The notes beneath the pieces are model-generated. The model searched no databases. It saw nothing but the letters and a program-made list of their open reading frames with translations, and was not told the DNA's origin. A program made the position numbers and the translations under genes. From Brugia malayi (Eukaryota; Nematoda; Chromadorea; Rhabditida; Onchocercidae), in NCBI RefSeq assembly GCF_000002995.4, contig NW_025062478.1, forward strand, positions 11,776,001 through 11,840,000: 64,000 nucleotides of DNA. The letters run 5' to 3'. Positions 40,679 through 53,300 of this stretch are shown piece by piece (the stretch's first letter is position 1; every line of letters starts with the position of its first letter).

Positions 40679-43600
40679 CTAACTCGGACGTAATTCTTCT
40701 GGAATAGGATGAAAAATCATATAATCTCTCAAAGATTTCGGAATAGGAAGGTCATCCAAAAACCGACCATGTAAGAGCTTTGATGTTCGAAAACACTTTC
40801 GCACAGCAAGACGGCATAAATGTAAAAGTTTTGGAATCTGCAATATACAAAATTTAAACATATGGAATATTGTCGTTCATTTTTTCGAAAAAAAAAAAAA
40901 ATACTATAAAATAAGGTCTAATTGTATCGTAGATTACGAGAAAACATTTTTGTTTTCTCTCGTAAAACTTCTGCAGAAAGAATTCCTCAGAATAATACAA
41001 TACTATCATATGATCTTACTCATAGTAATAAGAATTACACTTCATTTTGTCATCCCTAGTAGTAATAAGAATTATTTCAAATCATGATGTCAAACTTCGA
41101 TTTATATCTAATCAGTGATAATTTTAGTAAAGAAAACAACATATGCATTACTTTAGGTTGAGCACCGATAACTTCTGCTACTTCATTACAGCAACTTGGA
41201 ATACCAGATGAAAAAAGTACCAGCAGTTTCATCAATTTATCAACATCGGTAACATATGTCGTCTGCATAACATCATACATAAGTGAGTAGCCATTGTTGC
41301 ATTTGCACCAATTCTAAAATAGAAAGTGCTGAAACAATAATTTAATCGTCACTAATCATTAATTAAATCGAATGAAAAAACAAAATAGTTTCATTTCTAA
41401 ATATAATAGTTTTTCTGTTCACATCAGTTCAACAGAGCTAACCATAGCCAGTCAAATTTAATAAAGGACAGATATGCAGTTATGCAATATTGTAAAATAA
41501 ATGATAGGAAAGAAATCGCAAACCGAAGGTCAAACCTATAAATATAAATAATGTCTTAATGATTACTTGTTTACCTTCAAGGCTGGATCTAAACCACAGC
41601 TCAAAAGTAAAAGCAACTGACGCCGATTACAAGTGCCCAAGGCACTAACCAATGCATCCGGTACGTCACATGTCCGCTTAACACTGGAAAATCCACAAAA
41701 TTTATAGAAATCAAAAAAAAACAAATTTTCCACTTCTTTTGAATCATCACATTATGTTCATTCAGATTTTTTTTTTTTAAGGAAAGGGCAGAACTGGTAA
41801 GATGAAAAGCAAACAAAAGTACAGAAACCTTTACCGAACTTTCGAATTTCTAAAATTTCCAGGTGTGCTATTTTTTGTTAAATTATAAATTATATTTGCA
41901 GAAACTCAATATATTACATTTTCTTGACATCTCATAACTTCAGTATTCATAATAATAATAACCTAGATACTTCTCTACTTAAAACTACATACATTACCTC
42001 ATAGCATTGATGTCAACGTCGTTTTCCAAAAATTTGTATAGGATGGCGGGATCGATGCGATTTCGAAATGCAAATAAAAATGGTGAGAAGCAATTCTTTA
42101 CATAAGTCATCTAAATAAAAACATTGAGTTCTAGGCTGAATGTTGAGGTATTCATTAAAAATTCTAAATCAAAATAAACATGAGAAATTAAGAGTTCAGG
42201 GAAAAGGACAGCATTTAAAACGCTTTGTATTCTTAGAACAAGTAATAAAAAAGTACACCTTTGCGCCAGCTTTAAGAAGTCTTTCAACAACTAAAGTATA
42301 TCCTTTCCGAACGGCTTCACGTAACGGTGTATGATATCGACGTGAAAATAATGGCCGTAGATATGGAATGATCATGCCAACCGGTTCACATGAACACATA
42401 GGGACCTGAAAAAAGTAGCGAGAATACTGATTTTATAAAGTGCTTTTTTAATTTCTTTGTTTAACATTTTCCTTAAAAATAGCTTTTCAATGTTGCATTA
42501 TCACGACTGTATCAATTATAATCTTCAGGTTAAGGACAAATACTGCGCTAAATAATTAAATGGGTATGGTGGTATATCTAAAGTAAATCAATGATAAATT
42601 TAAACCTCAGTTGAAAAACCAGCATCGAGTAACAAACAAATACATTCGTATGATCCACTATAGGCAGCTGCTGATACTGGATCAATCTGGAAGTTATTTG
42701 CTTACCAATGAAATAAATGGATTCTGCTAAACATCAAAAGAATGCAAATGACGATGTATCATAATGCTACCCTATTTTCATTTCCATTGAGAAATGATTG
42801 AAAGAAAGCATTTTAAACTAAAAAAGACGATAATATGACTCAAGCAAGTTACTTCTCTTGTCTTTCCATCTGATATAGAAGATTTCTTTAAAAAAAAAAA
42901 GCAAATCAAGAAAATGGAAAACCTAAACCAACTTCTGTTTCCTTCAATATTTCCTTATTAACATGAGGTATAAGTAGTTCCACACACTTAGGATGATTGT
43001 TTAGGGCTGCGGCAGCAATTGCATGTATTCGACTGCCATCATCACCCCAAATGGGATGCAGGGTTATGTTACAGTCTGCCCCGTGATTTATTAGTAAGAG
43101 AAGAATCTGCAAGAAATTTGTTAAAATCCCGATTGTAATTAGAGTACTCTGTAGATTATATAGATCTTAAATTCTTAACTTCATAATTATACTACTTATA
43201 TTGTCTTGTGACACTTCAAAGTGAAGTAAATCAAGCTTTTCTTGACATTGCAATGAATCCCTGAAATGTTTCAAAAGTCCATCCTTCTACTGTTTGAAAA
43301 ACTTACATCTTCAAACCCAGCATCAGCAGCAGCCATAACACAAGTCAATCCATTTTCCACTGATATATTAGCCAATTCGGCTGCCCTATCTAAATTAAAA
43401 TCAAGTATTTCACTTAGCCATGTTCAAGAAATAAGTAACGAAGAAAAGAAACAAAAAGAACAAATTAAATTAAATTTAAAATCAAAGAACAAAAAAATTA
43501 AATGTCAAATATCATTAATAATTGAAAAGATAACCACAAAAGAAATAAAGAACCGAATCAATTTAAAATTTTCGAAAACAAAAAAAAAAAAAAATTTATA

Positions 43601-45929
43601 ACATTTGAAAAGCAACCATACCTCTAGCTACTTTCAAAAGTAATCTTACACCAGGGAAAAAATTCTCCTGCACAGCAACCATCAGTGCTGTATGCCTTTT
43701 CACATCAACAGCAAAAATATCTGCTCCTAGACTGATTAGTCGTTGCATGATAACCTAAAAAATGAAACAAAATTTCTTTAGCACTATGATTACAACTGTT
43801 AGTCCATTTCTCTCTTGCATCCTAATCGCACCGATACTGTTTTTGTTCTCATTTTTTATTTGATGCATCCAAGGGAATTAAAGAAATTCTACCCTAGTCT
43901 TCCGCTATATCTCTGTACAGCAAGAAATGCACAAATTCACTCCATTCATTTTGATAAGAAAAAAGTGTACCAAATCTTTGGTATCTGCGGACTCATGCAA
44001 TGCCGACCATCCGTCATACCATACGTCCAGTGGATTGGCACCCCTGTCAATTAATAATAAAGCTAAAGCAGTATTTTTAGATTTAATAGCTTGAATCAAT
44101 GGGGTCATTTCATCCAGAGTTCGACTATTCGGATTTGCTCCCTGTAAAAAGACGAATTTGAATGTTTTCGTAAATAAAAGAGACAACAAATTCCAGATTT
44201 TATCTTTGATGAAGAAGAAATGAAAGAGTAAACTTACACATACTAATTTCAAAGTACCTGATTCATTAAATTTCCAATAAGCTGGAACCGATTTTTTTGA
44301 AGAAAACCTTATTTTGAAAGTAGCTACAGCTCTTACATTATTATGAGCAATTCATTTTATATATATTACACATTAAAAGAGAAAAAACATACGTTATCAA
44401 GAAGATAACGTGCTACTTCCAGAGCTTCGTCATGCCTCGATGACATGCGACAAACCAGCATAAGCGGTGTAACAGAATCATGAGCTTGAGCATTTAAATT
44501 ACAGCGTCCTTGAAAGAAACAACAAATAAAAAAAAAAATAAGTAAATAAAATTAGTAGAATTTAAATTGAGTTCAGAATGATATGCACAGCAGCACAGCA
44601 GCATAAATAGTTAATCCGTTTATAACATTACATCACATCTTAAAGATGAAATAGGCAAGAGCAAATAAAATTATCGACTGAATTTTTTGAGATGAAATAA
44701 TTGCTCTAATAAACAACAACACCTCTAATCTATTGCTTCAACAAGTTATTACCATGTTTTGCATATTTGGATGAATTAACTGAATACACAGTAGAAACCC
44801 TGGACATCCTTCCAGAGCAAAAAGAATCAATAGGATAATGGTTCAAGCTATCTTTTTTTTTTACACAAATGAGAATACAGCGAAATGTTCGCATTAATAA
44901 GAGATAGAAAACCACTTTATTTACTTCAACAAATCTAGGCAAAAAATGGATCTTACCACTCTCAACAAGCACTTTACAGCAATCCAAATGCAATCCATAA
45001 GCAGCTTCATGAATCGGCCACCAAGAACGATCATCCGGAAATGCTCCATAACCAGCATGTAGTAACTGCTGTGTCAACTCGACATTGCCCAAACGACAGG
45101 CAACTCCAACGGTTACATTGCTTTCTACTACAATCGATTCCTCTTCAAATTCCGGAATACTGCTACTAGTCCAATCTGATCTTGCCTAAAAAATCATAAT
45201 TATGTGAAACATATTGCACTGATACATGATTTAAACAAATGATAATCAGGAAATTATTTACTAATAAGAAAAAGTGACTTTTATTATAGGAATAGTTAAT
45301 GTAACATAAAGCATACCAATAATTTCTATTTTCCTACATGCTTCTAAACATAAAACACGCTGTTATTACATACTATTACACATCGTCTACATAATGCACC
45401 ATTTATCGTAAATAGTAGCATCGCTGTTTGTTCTGTTTCAAAAAATTAATGAAAATTAAGCAAGAAAAATGAGTCGTCGACAAATTTGCTATTGAATTAT
45501 AAGTTCACAGAACGCAAAATATGTAATGCAATTGTTGCTACTCGTAATTTTTCTTTTCTTTTTTTCATTATGAAATAAGAACCAGTCATACGAAAGTTTT
45601 AATAAGGTACTAGAATAAGCAGTGTTCACGTAAAGAACGAAAAACAACGCAGAATTTTCCTCAAACCGTAAACTGCATTCACGCATTTATGCATCATGTG
45701 CTACGTTTAGTAAACATACTGCTCGCAATCCATGTAAATTAATTGAGTAAGCTACTGAAGTATATATCCTACTGAAGTTTCATTACTGCGTAGAGTAACA
45801 TTTGCTTACCTAAAGAGAAAAGTGTGTATATAGAATATTATAAAAATTAAATGCTACTAAACTTAAATAAGTCCAAGAAAGACTGAAAATAAAAAAGATA
45901 CCCAAACAAAAATATCTTACCCGTTTCAT
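40679..45929 (-). CDS. ASB3: ASB3 orthologue: ankyrin-repeat and SOCS-box substrate adaptor of a Cullin-5 ubiquitin ligase
   Basis: Thirteen exons join in phase to 561 residues: 45929-45921, 45185-44957, 44508-44393, 44141-43971, 43754-43622, 43389-43307, 43106-42933, 42686-42606, 42405-42259, 42110-41998, 41683-41575, 41313-41152, 40837-40679. After a short acidic N-terminus come ankyrin repeats: TVGVACRLGNVELTQQLLHAG, WWPIHEAAYGLHLDCCKVLV (cf. GWMPIHEAAY of vertebrate ASB3), GANPNSRTLDEMTPLIQAI, IHAIAAAALNNHPKCVELLI, DPVSAAAYSGSYECICLLLD and TPLREAVRKGYTLVVERLL. The last exon is the SOCS box: an elongin B/C box (IPKLLHLCRLAVRKC) and a Cul5 box (LPIPKSLRDYM). Length and order agree with vertebrate ASB3 (about 520 residues). 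Family role: cytosolic adaptor presenting substrates to an elongin B/C-Cullin5-Rbx2 ligase; the nematode substrate is unknown. The first coding exon is only 9 nt (Met-Lys-Arg), chosen because its gtaaga donor and phase fit and a tttacag acceptor lies 41 nt upstream. Confidence 0.92.
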
Positions 45930-45972
45930 AAGTGATCATATTACAAATCCGCCAATTAAATAAATTATTCCT
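45930..45972 (-). promoter_or_regulatory. 5' leader of ASB3 with candidate trans-splice acceptor
   Basis: On the minus strand tttacag ends at 45971, leaving a 41-nt leader before the ATG at 45929. Such a site suits spliced-leader addition or the end of a 5'UTR intron; which one cannot be told from sequence. Confidence 0.4.
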
Positions 45973-48596
45973 GTAAATTCAATATTCATGTAAAATTCAT
46001 AAATAAGAAAATATCACGACTAATATCCCACCACGTTAAAAAACAAGCAAATTCTCAACTAAATCCGGTCATTTCTTCCGGATTAGTATCTCGATGATCA
46101 ATTTCGCAATTCCTATCTTCGTCTATCGTATCCACATAACTATGCTATTTTACTACCGAGCATTTCCATTCCGAATCATCTGGTGGGCCGCATTAACCTC
46201 TCCTTTACACGGCCCACCGAATAATTGGAAATCTCATTGTTCATTAAAATAGTATTGTAATTCAGAATTGTAAGGTATTTTCAATGCATAAGCGATGGAA
46301 TTTGCATTTGCTTTTCTTATTTTCTCCATGAATTCTCGGGCAATTGCATCAAACATTCTCATATTAACTTATCATAATTCTTGAATTTCATACTTGCATA
46401 TCCCATTATTCTTTAATCTTTTCATGTTTATTAAATTTCATAGTATTTTATGGTTGCTGCGCAAAAATTTTTTTAAATCGATTCCTTTTTTTTATTTTAC
46501 TTTTTCAAAAATAACATCAATAGTTGGAAATTTTTGTTGCAGATTTTGCAGTTATTTACGCTAAAATTTTCTCAAAAATTTGTCAGGTCATTTTTGATTA
46601 CTATACATTGATTTAAAAAGAAGTTCAAAATTTATGACGTTCTTTTCTTAGAAGAAAACTGAAAAATTATTATTGCTATGCTTTACTGCTTTCGGTATTT
46701 TCCGTAAAAAAAAAAAAAAAAAAAAAAAAAAGGAATTTGGAGGACAGTAATGAAAATAACATTCAAAGGAAAGTTTCCAGTGACGATAATCATTTTCGAT
46801 AGTATATGATTAGTGAAAAAAGAAAAATTAGTTACTTTTTCTCATTTCGCCGTTAGAGAAATAATTTAAACTTCTCACAATATCCGATTTATATGATTCT
46901 AAATGGATTGAAAACAGACGATTGGTTGAAATGATTGAAGTTTTGATTAAACAACTTCATGAGCCATAAGTATTAATCCCTTACAAATCACAAATAGTAA
47001 TTCACTTTTCAGTTTTTCTTTCTTTCTTTATTCTATTTGATTTTTTTAAAAGATATTTCCAAGTTTAGTATTTCTCCTTATCCTGATTTAGTGATGATAT
47101 TCTGATATTAATCAAAGAATTGAGGGGTATATGTTACAGTGCTGCATATTTCTTAACAACGGAATATCAGATATTATTATAACACAATAAGTGTAAATTG
47201 ACGTCGATTAGCAGATTTGAAATGAACGACACAGCAAGTATGGTAAATGAGCAAATTGAAGAAATAAGATTTAATTCTATCTCATCAATTTTGATAAAAT
47301 ATGATTGATTGCAAATTTATGAGTTATAAAAAAAAAAAAAAAAAAAGAAGAATTGTTCTTTTACTTTACTAAATAATTCGAGTGATAATTTTCAAAATTT
47401 CCCAGAATATTTATTAGTAATCAGATAAATTAACAAAATTTCGAACAATTTACCAGGCAAATATGCAAGCCACTAAAGCAAAATTTTGATATATTTAATC
47501 GTTAATTGTTCGCATGAAAGTTATGCAGATATTAATTAAACGTAAAACATGGAAGTTACTGATAATTTTAAATGAATAATTAGATAGATTGTAAAGATTT
47601 AAATCTATTTCATATAAAGAGAGAGAGAGAGAGAGATATACTTACTTTCTGATCACATAAGCTATCACATAGTTTGGAAAATTTTCTTTTATTTTGCAAT
47701 CAAAAAAAAAGAGAAATATACATATATATTTTTTTAATTTAAAAAAAAAAAAAGAATTTTGTTTTTTTTTTTTTTTTGTTAAACACAAACTTCAAAGCAT
47801 TTTTTTCCTACGATTGAAAATAGATAAATTTTGCAAATAATCAATTAAAAGCAATACAAAATTATGAGATTTACAAAAATACTAAATACATTTGTAATAA
47901 GCATGTAGCAAAACGTTAAGAATACGTAACAAATTAATATATAATAAATTAATAACAATTTGCAGTAGATAAGTGAAACTTTTTGACGTTTCTTTCTTTT
48001 TCGTGACAATAAAAAATTAGAACATACTACGTACTTTTTTTATTTCCAGAGCTACTACAGAATTTTTTTTTTTTTAGTAGGAAAGTTCGAAATCATTTTA
48101 TCAATATTCAAAAGATAATATGAAGAAATCTGAGTAGTATTAATTCTTTAATCCTAATTGAAGCAATCAAATTCACTAAGTATAATAATAATAATAACAT
48201 TCGCATCGACTGAATGGTACAAATGTTAACTTTACTAGTTAAATAAACGGATAAAATGAACATAATTTTGACATTATCACTTAATTACTAGTAATTTTAA
48301 TAAACATTAGCAATTGTATTTAAACAATAAGGGAGAAATATGAATTCATACAATTTTTTTAATTGCATAAATTAAATTAAAATGTATCACTATTTTGAAG
48401 AGAAAAATAGATTTTGCATTAACATTCTTATAGATAAAAATATTATAAAAAACATTAACATTTTCCAAACCGATCGATCATATCATTCCAATATCTTAAA
48501 CATTACTCACTTACTCTCACTCAAACAAAATCAAATGAATTAAATATTAGCTCGCAATTTCTGATATATTTTATTGTAAGCGTACTTTGCGTACCT
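45973..48596. other. ASB3 upstream region
   Basis: No exon supported. It contains a GC-rich hairpin (46182-46218), A runs (46707-46731, 47330-47346) and a short GA array (47619-47637). Promoter elements of ASB3 are expected near 46000-46250, which is less AT-rich, but no factor site can be named. Confidence 0.5.
46182..46218. other. GC-rich perfect hairpin
   Basis: GGTGGGCCG (46182-46190) and CGGCCCACC (46210-46218) are exact inverted repeats separated by 19 nt, about 255 bp upstream of the ASB3 start. Function unknown. Confidence 0.8.
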
Positions 48597-50060
48597 ATCA
48601 CGTGACTGAATAAATTGGATGACTTACGACACTGTCACGTGATTGAATGACGGAATTATATCTAGTCAACGGACAGTATAAAGATTATACTGAGCACTAC
48701 TACTGGTTAACGGATAGAATAAGAAATAATTGATTTGAAATTTTAGTCGAATCAGTAAGAAAAGCATATCACATATGAGTACCGATAGCAATCTCATGAG
48801 TTCAAGAATAATCGATTTGAAATCTTAGCTAAATTCAGTAACAATGAGAATGCAGTACAAGAAAAAAAAAAAAAAAAACATAAGGAAAAAAGAATAATAA
48901 ATGATCTGAGGCGCAAAAATGATGAGCTGCCCCATTTTGTTTCTCTTTCATTCATTTTGTCCGTTTGTGTGTTATCAATACTACCGTAACATTCCTTTCT
49001 TTTATGTAATAATAAATTGATTAGTGGCGCTATTGTACATATATTATATGGTTTCCTTTCCTTTAGTTTTATCTTTTCTTATTTCTTACTGCTGTTATTC
49101 ATGAAGGCACTTACTTCGATTATTTTCTCATTTCAGAAATTAATTAATTACTATTCGATTTGATCACTGTCGAGAGTAGAACATTCATTGATTAGTATAG
49201 TTGAGATCAACGCTGCATGATGTTACGTAATTATGATCTACTTGTTTTGCATTTATTGATTAATTAATTAAATCATAAGTTATGTTATTATTCATTGTTT
49301 CGTCATAATATATTCAGTAATAATTATTAGCTATATAATTCCTACTATTACTGCCTGAAGGTAAGAAGCAATTTAATTGTTTAAAACAAACGCAATTTAA
49401 AATATCAGAAAATCACGTGTAAATATAGAAATGTATATTTGACATAATGGAATGTATAATTTAACCATCTAAGCAGCTATTAATTAATTTTTTTACACTA
49501 ATTAATTAATTTCCGAAATGAGAAAATAATCGAAGTAAGCGATATAAATAGCGCCTTGATGAATAACAAGTAAGAAAGATAAAACTAAAGAAAGCCATAT
49601 AATAAGAGATGCATGTGTACAATAGCGCCATCCGATCAATTTATTATTACATGGAAGAAAGAAGTGTTACGGTAGTATTGATGACACACAAAAGGATAAA
49701 ATGAATGGAGAGAGAGCAGCGCAACGAGAAACAAAGTGGGATAGTATCGCATCATTTTTGCGCCTCAGATCATTCATTATTCATTTATAACTCTTTGATG
49801 AGAAGAAATCTTTTCTTTTCCTTATGTTTTTTTGTTTTTTTTTCTTGTACTTCATTAAGTTTTGTTTCTCATTATTACTGATTTAACTAAAATTTCAAAT
49901 CGATTATTTCTTATTCTATCCGTTAACCAGTAGTAGTGCTCAATATAATTTGTAAACTGTCCGTTGACTAGATATAATTACGTCAAAGTGTCGTAAACCA
50001 TTCAGTTCATTTAATCACGTGACAGTGTCGTAGATCATCCAGTTCATTCAATGAAATAGA
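48597..50060. mobile_element. imperfect palindrome, foldback/MITE-like element
   Basis: The left arm, about 48597-49151, is inverted in the right arm, about 49499-50060, with a spacer of about 345 bp. Matching blocks, in order, include a CTGGTTAACGGATAGAATA block (left near 48703, right as its complement near 49915), ATCTGAGGCGCAAAAATGAT (left from 48904, right near 49750), AATACTACCGTAACA (left near 48978, right near 49668) and a CTTCGATTATTTTCTCATTT block (left near 49113, right near 49515). Arms differ by scattered substitutions and indels. The outer ends carry several CACGTGA motifs. No transposase frame lies inside, so it would be non-autonomous. Class and target-site duplication could not be determined. 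Confidence 0.8.
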
Positions 50061-50159
50061 CAACGTCAGGTGGAATTAATACGTGACAAGATGTTTGGAT
50101 ATTTAGACGGAAAACTACGCATAAAAGAACTCTAATTCCAGCTGACGTTGTCTATTTCA
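50052..50159. repeat. 27-bp inverted repeat hairpin
   Basis: 50052-50078 and 50133-50159 are inverted copies with one mismatch (core AGACAACGTCAG / CTGACGTTGTCT) and a 54-nt loop. It abuts the right end of the large palindrome and ends 160 bp before the start codon of the first CCCH gene. Confidence 0.88.
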
Positions 50160-50312
50160 CGTGACAAATGGACAACTCATAAAAATATGTTTTGATGAGA
50201 AATAGCTTATTAAAATGAGAATGGTGAAGAATATGTCGTCGACATTGATCATAAATTTGAATTTTGTTTCTTCATTTCTCTAAATATAGTTTTTCTTTCC
50301 TAGTTCTAACAG

Positions 50313-50318
50313 TCTACG
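50313..50318 (+). promoter_or_regulatory. 6-nt leader after candidate trans-splice acceptor, CCCH gene A
   Basis: ttctaacag ends at 50312, only 6 nt before the ATG at 50319. The very short leader is typical of spliced-leader addition in nematodes; a 5'UTR intron is the alternative. Confidence 0.45.
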
Positions 50319-53300
50319 ATGCTGTCAAGCCCTCAAAGAGCTGTGGTACCATTACATACCGGACAACTGGCAACATCACCGATTTTTAATCAGAGACGTA
50401 CTATTATTGAAACTGCTGTTCCAGTGCAATTAAGCCAGTTTCTCAAGCAATATTATGGTTTTGAAGAGGGTGCTGATTTGTACATTTTACCTAACAATCC
50501 TAATAAGTTAGTTTCATTTTTTTAAATCTTTAATTATCTTTCTCTTTTTTTTTTTTTTTGTCTTTTTATTTTGTGTTCTTTTGTTTGAACTTTAACAATT
50601 CTTGTCATGTTTTGGTGGGAACTTATCATCCAAGTATGATAATAGGTGATTAGGAAATGGATTTGTTTTGTAAATTTTATCCTTTTGTTAAAGGACTTCA
50701 TAAGACTAAATATTCAACAGCGTAATTGTTTTATTTAGTATACTTTGACTCAACTAATTTTTTCTCAATTATTGAGCTGATCTAGGTGCTCATAATAGGT
50801 TTTCTATGCACAGGAAATTCTTCATTGTAATTAAACTGAGTAAAATGATTCCATTTGAAGGAATTTTTCTATATTGAAATGAATGATACAACTTTAAATA
50901 ATAATATTTGTTTAAAATGCACGATTGCATATATTTTAGACTTTTTGTCTTGTGTCGAGGACAATTGCGAACGGTCGATTTATCTACATGGCAAATAAGT
51001 CAACAGAGTAGTATTCCTCCGGTAATAATTCTTCATGTATGGTTTATGCGTGGAGCAATTAAATTTACATGTAATTTTGCGTAGCGATAGTAACGCTCAA
51101 AACTTTTGTCGCAATGATTCTTAGCTGTTTTTCAAATTGCTGTCCTGTATCTCTTGTTTTTATTGTATAACTTGATACATCTGTCCGTTTCTATAATTCT
51201 TAGCTGTTTGGATGGTTGAATAAATTGCTTATATTAACCTGTACTAAGTTGTGTATGTTATGGTAAGAATATTCATCTTTTATTTCTATGTTACATTTTG
51301 ACTATGTTTCCCTGTGTTCGATTTTTCCTTTTATAGGAAGTTAGCAGTGATGATTTGAAAGTAAGTCCAAAGTCGCCTTTGGAAGATGCAGAAAAGGATG
51401 GACGAGTGGCTCCACCTGCAACACCAGTTACACCACTTCGAACACCTTCGACGGTAGCGGAATCATACTTTTCATTTATTGATTCACTTGTGATTTGCTT
51501 GCTTACTTTTTCTCAAGTTTGTCCAATTTATTTCAGGTTATTGAGAAAGTCTCTCACCTGAGCATTATGCTATTTCTTCCCTTTCTGATTTTTCTTTTGT
51601 CACTACAGTAATGTGTATTTAACAAAATCATTCTGTGTTCTAATATACATGATTTGTATTAACATAAAAAAAGGAAAGACATAAGAAAGCACCTTGTATA
51701 TGAACCAGAATGCAGATCGTTCAAAAATTTTGATGTTATCATTTAAGTGGGTAAATGTAGAAGTTATTCCTTTTAATCTTCTTAATTTAGCACCTTGTGT
51801 ATGAACCAGAATGGCATAAAGCAGTTTCTGATAAAGAACGAGAAGTCCTTCAAAAAGGTACATTTATTTCATATTAAAATGGCGCTATAGGCTGTTGACT
51901 TATTCTCTTTTCATCTCAATTTTCAGAACGTCGTCGGATGAGTGCATATAAGACTTCACTTTGCAATGCATTCCGAGATACAGGACAATGTGCATATGGT
52001 TTTCACTGTCGGTTTGCACATGGCATCGACGAATTACGTGCTGCACCAGGAGTAATTTCTCTTTAATTATATTGATGAAATTTTATTTTAGAGTTGATTC
52101 TCTTGATTCTTTCCCACTTTCCATTTGAGCCTTTTTGTAAAGTTAGCTGCAGAGAAAAATCGCATCCTAATGCTTTCTGGAATACCATTGACAACATTTC
52201 ATTAAGTATTTTGACATAATTTCCTCACTTTCTTTTTAAGTTTGATATTTTTTAAGCCCCATCCCAAATACAAAACGCGGCTGTGCAATAAGTTTACATT
52301 ATATGGTTTATGCCCATATGGCAGTCACTGTCAATTTATTCATTGGCCCCCATGCGAACAGCAAGATGATTCGGTAGGCTACAATTTGTTGATTACTGTG
52401 AAATAGTAGCTGTTTAAATTGTCGAAAGTATTCGTTTACTTAGCAACTGTTGATTTGTGTATGACAGGACCGTACACAGAGGACAATCTGATTAAGCTAT
52501 CGATAGTTAATGTTTGTTTGAATTTTTGAAAGATTCTATTAAGGGGATATGATGTAATTTATTATTTGGGGAATTTTACAGATCATTTTTCTGAATTTTT
52601 CATGATGTTCTTGTATTTTTGGTGCAATGCTTATCTGTTTATTTATTTGAAAAATATCGAAAGTTATGGACAATTTCAGGTGCATATGAACTTCACGGCA
52701 AGTCTCGACAGTGGTAGTAAACATGCAATGCATTGTCGGCATTGTTCAGGTGCAAAACCGAGGTTAGTAATCTGTAATTATAGTGATTATATTTTATCTA
52801 CACTTGAAAAGACAATATTGTTTAGTAACCTCAGTGGTTAGAGGTTTTGCTTAGCAATTTCAGAAATAGGTGATAAATCATCGAGCCTCAAACTCTTTAA
52901 GTTATTGGTCACACTGAAAAGCTTTCAGATTTTGTGCAAGGAATGCATGCTGTGTTAAAGTAGCAGGTTGTAATCGCTGTGATTCGTTTTCACAGCATTA
53001 TTTTGGTTCTGGTAACAATTTGCAGGCCATTGAAATGTCATGCAATCATTGCAATTCAGAAACTGCCCAGGTTTTTCTCTCTTCAAATGTGTTTCAATAG
53101 TGTAATAGATGGGATCTGCTACCTGATGATTTCAGTTCCTTTTACATTAAGTTTTTTCTTATTACGTTATATTTCTTATCGTAGCTTTGATTTTGGAAAC
53201 TTCACTGTTTTAGTTAGGTAACATTGATGCATGACCAGCGTTTAATAAATTAAAAATTTATTGTTTTATGCTGAAGTAAAATAGTTCAATTACTGTATCA

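Noticed and set aside
43266..43601. 111-codon plus-strand frame over ASB3
   Set aside because: Antisense shadow of an ASB3 exon (43389-43307) continuing into a Lys-rich intron.
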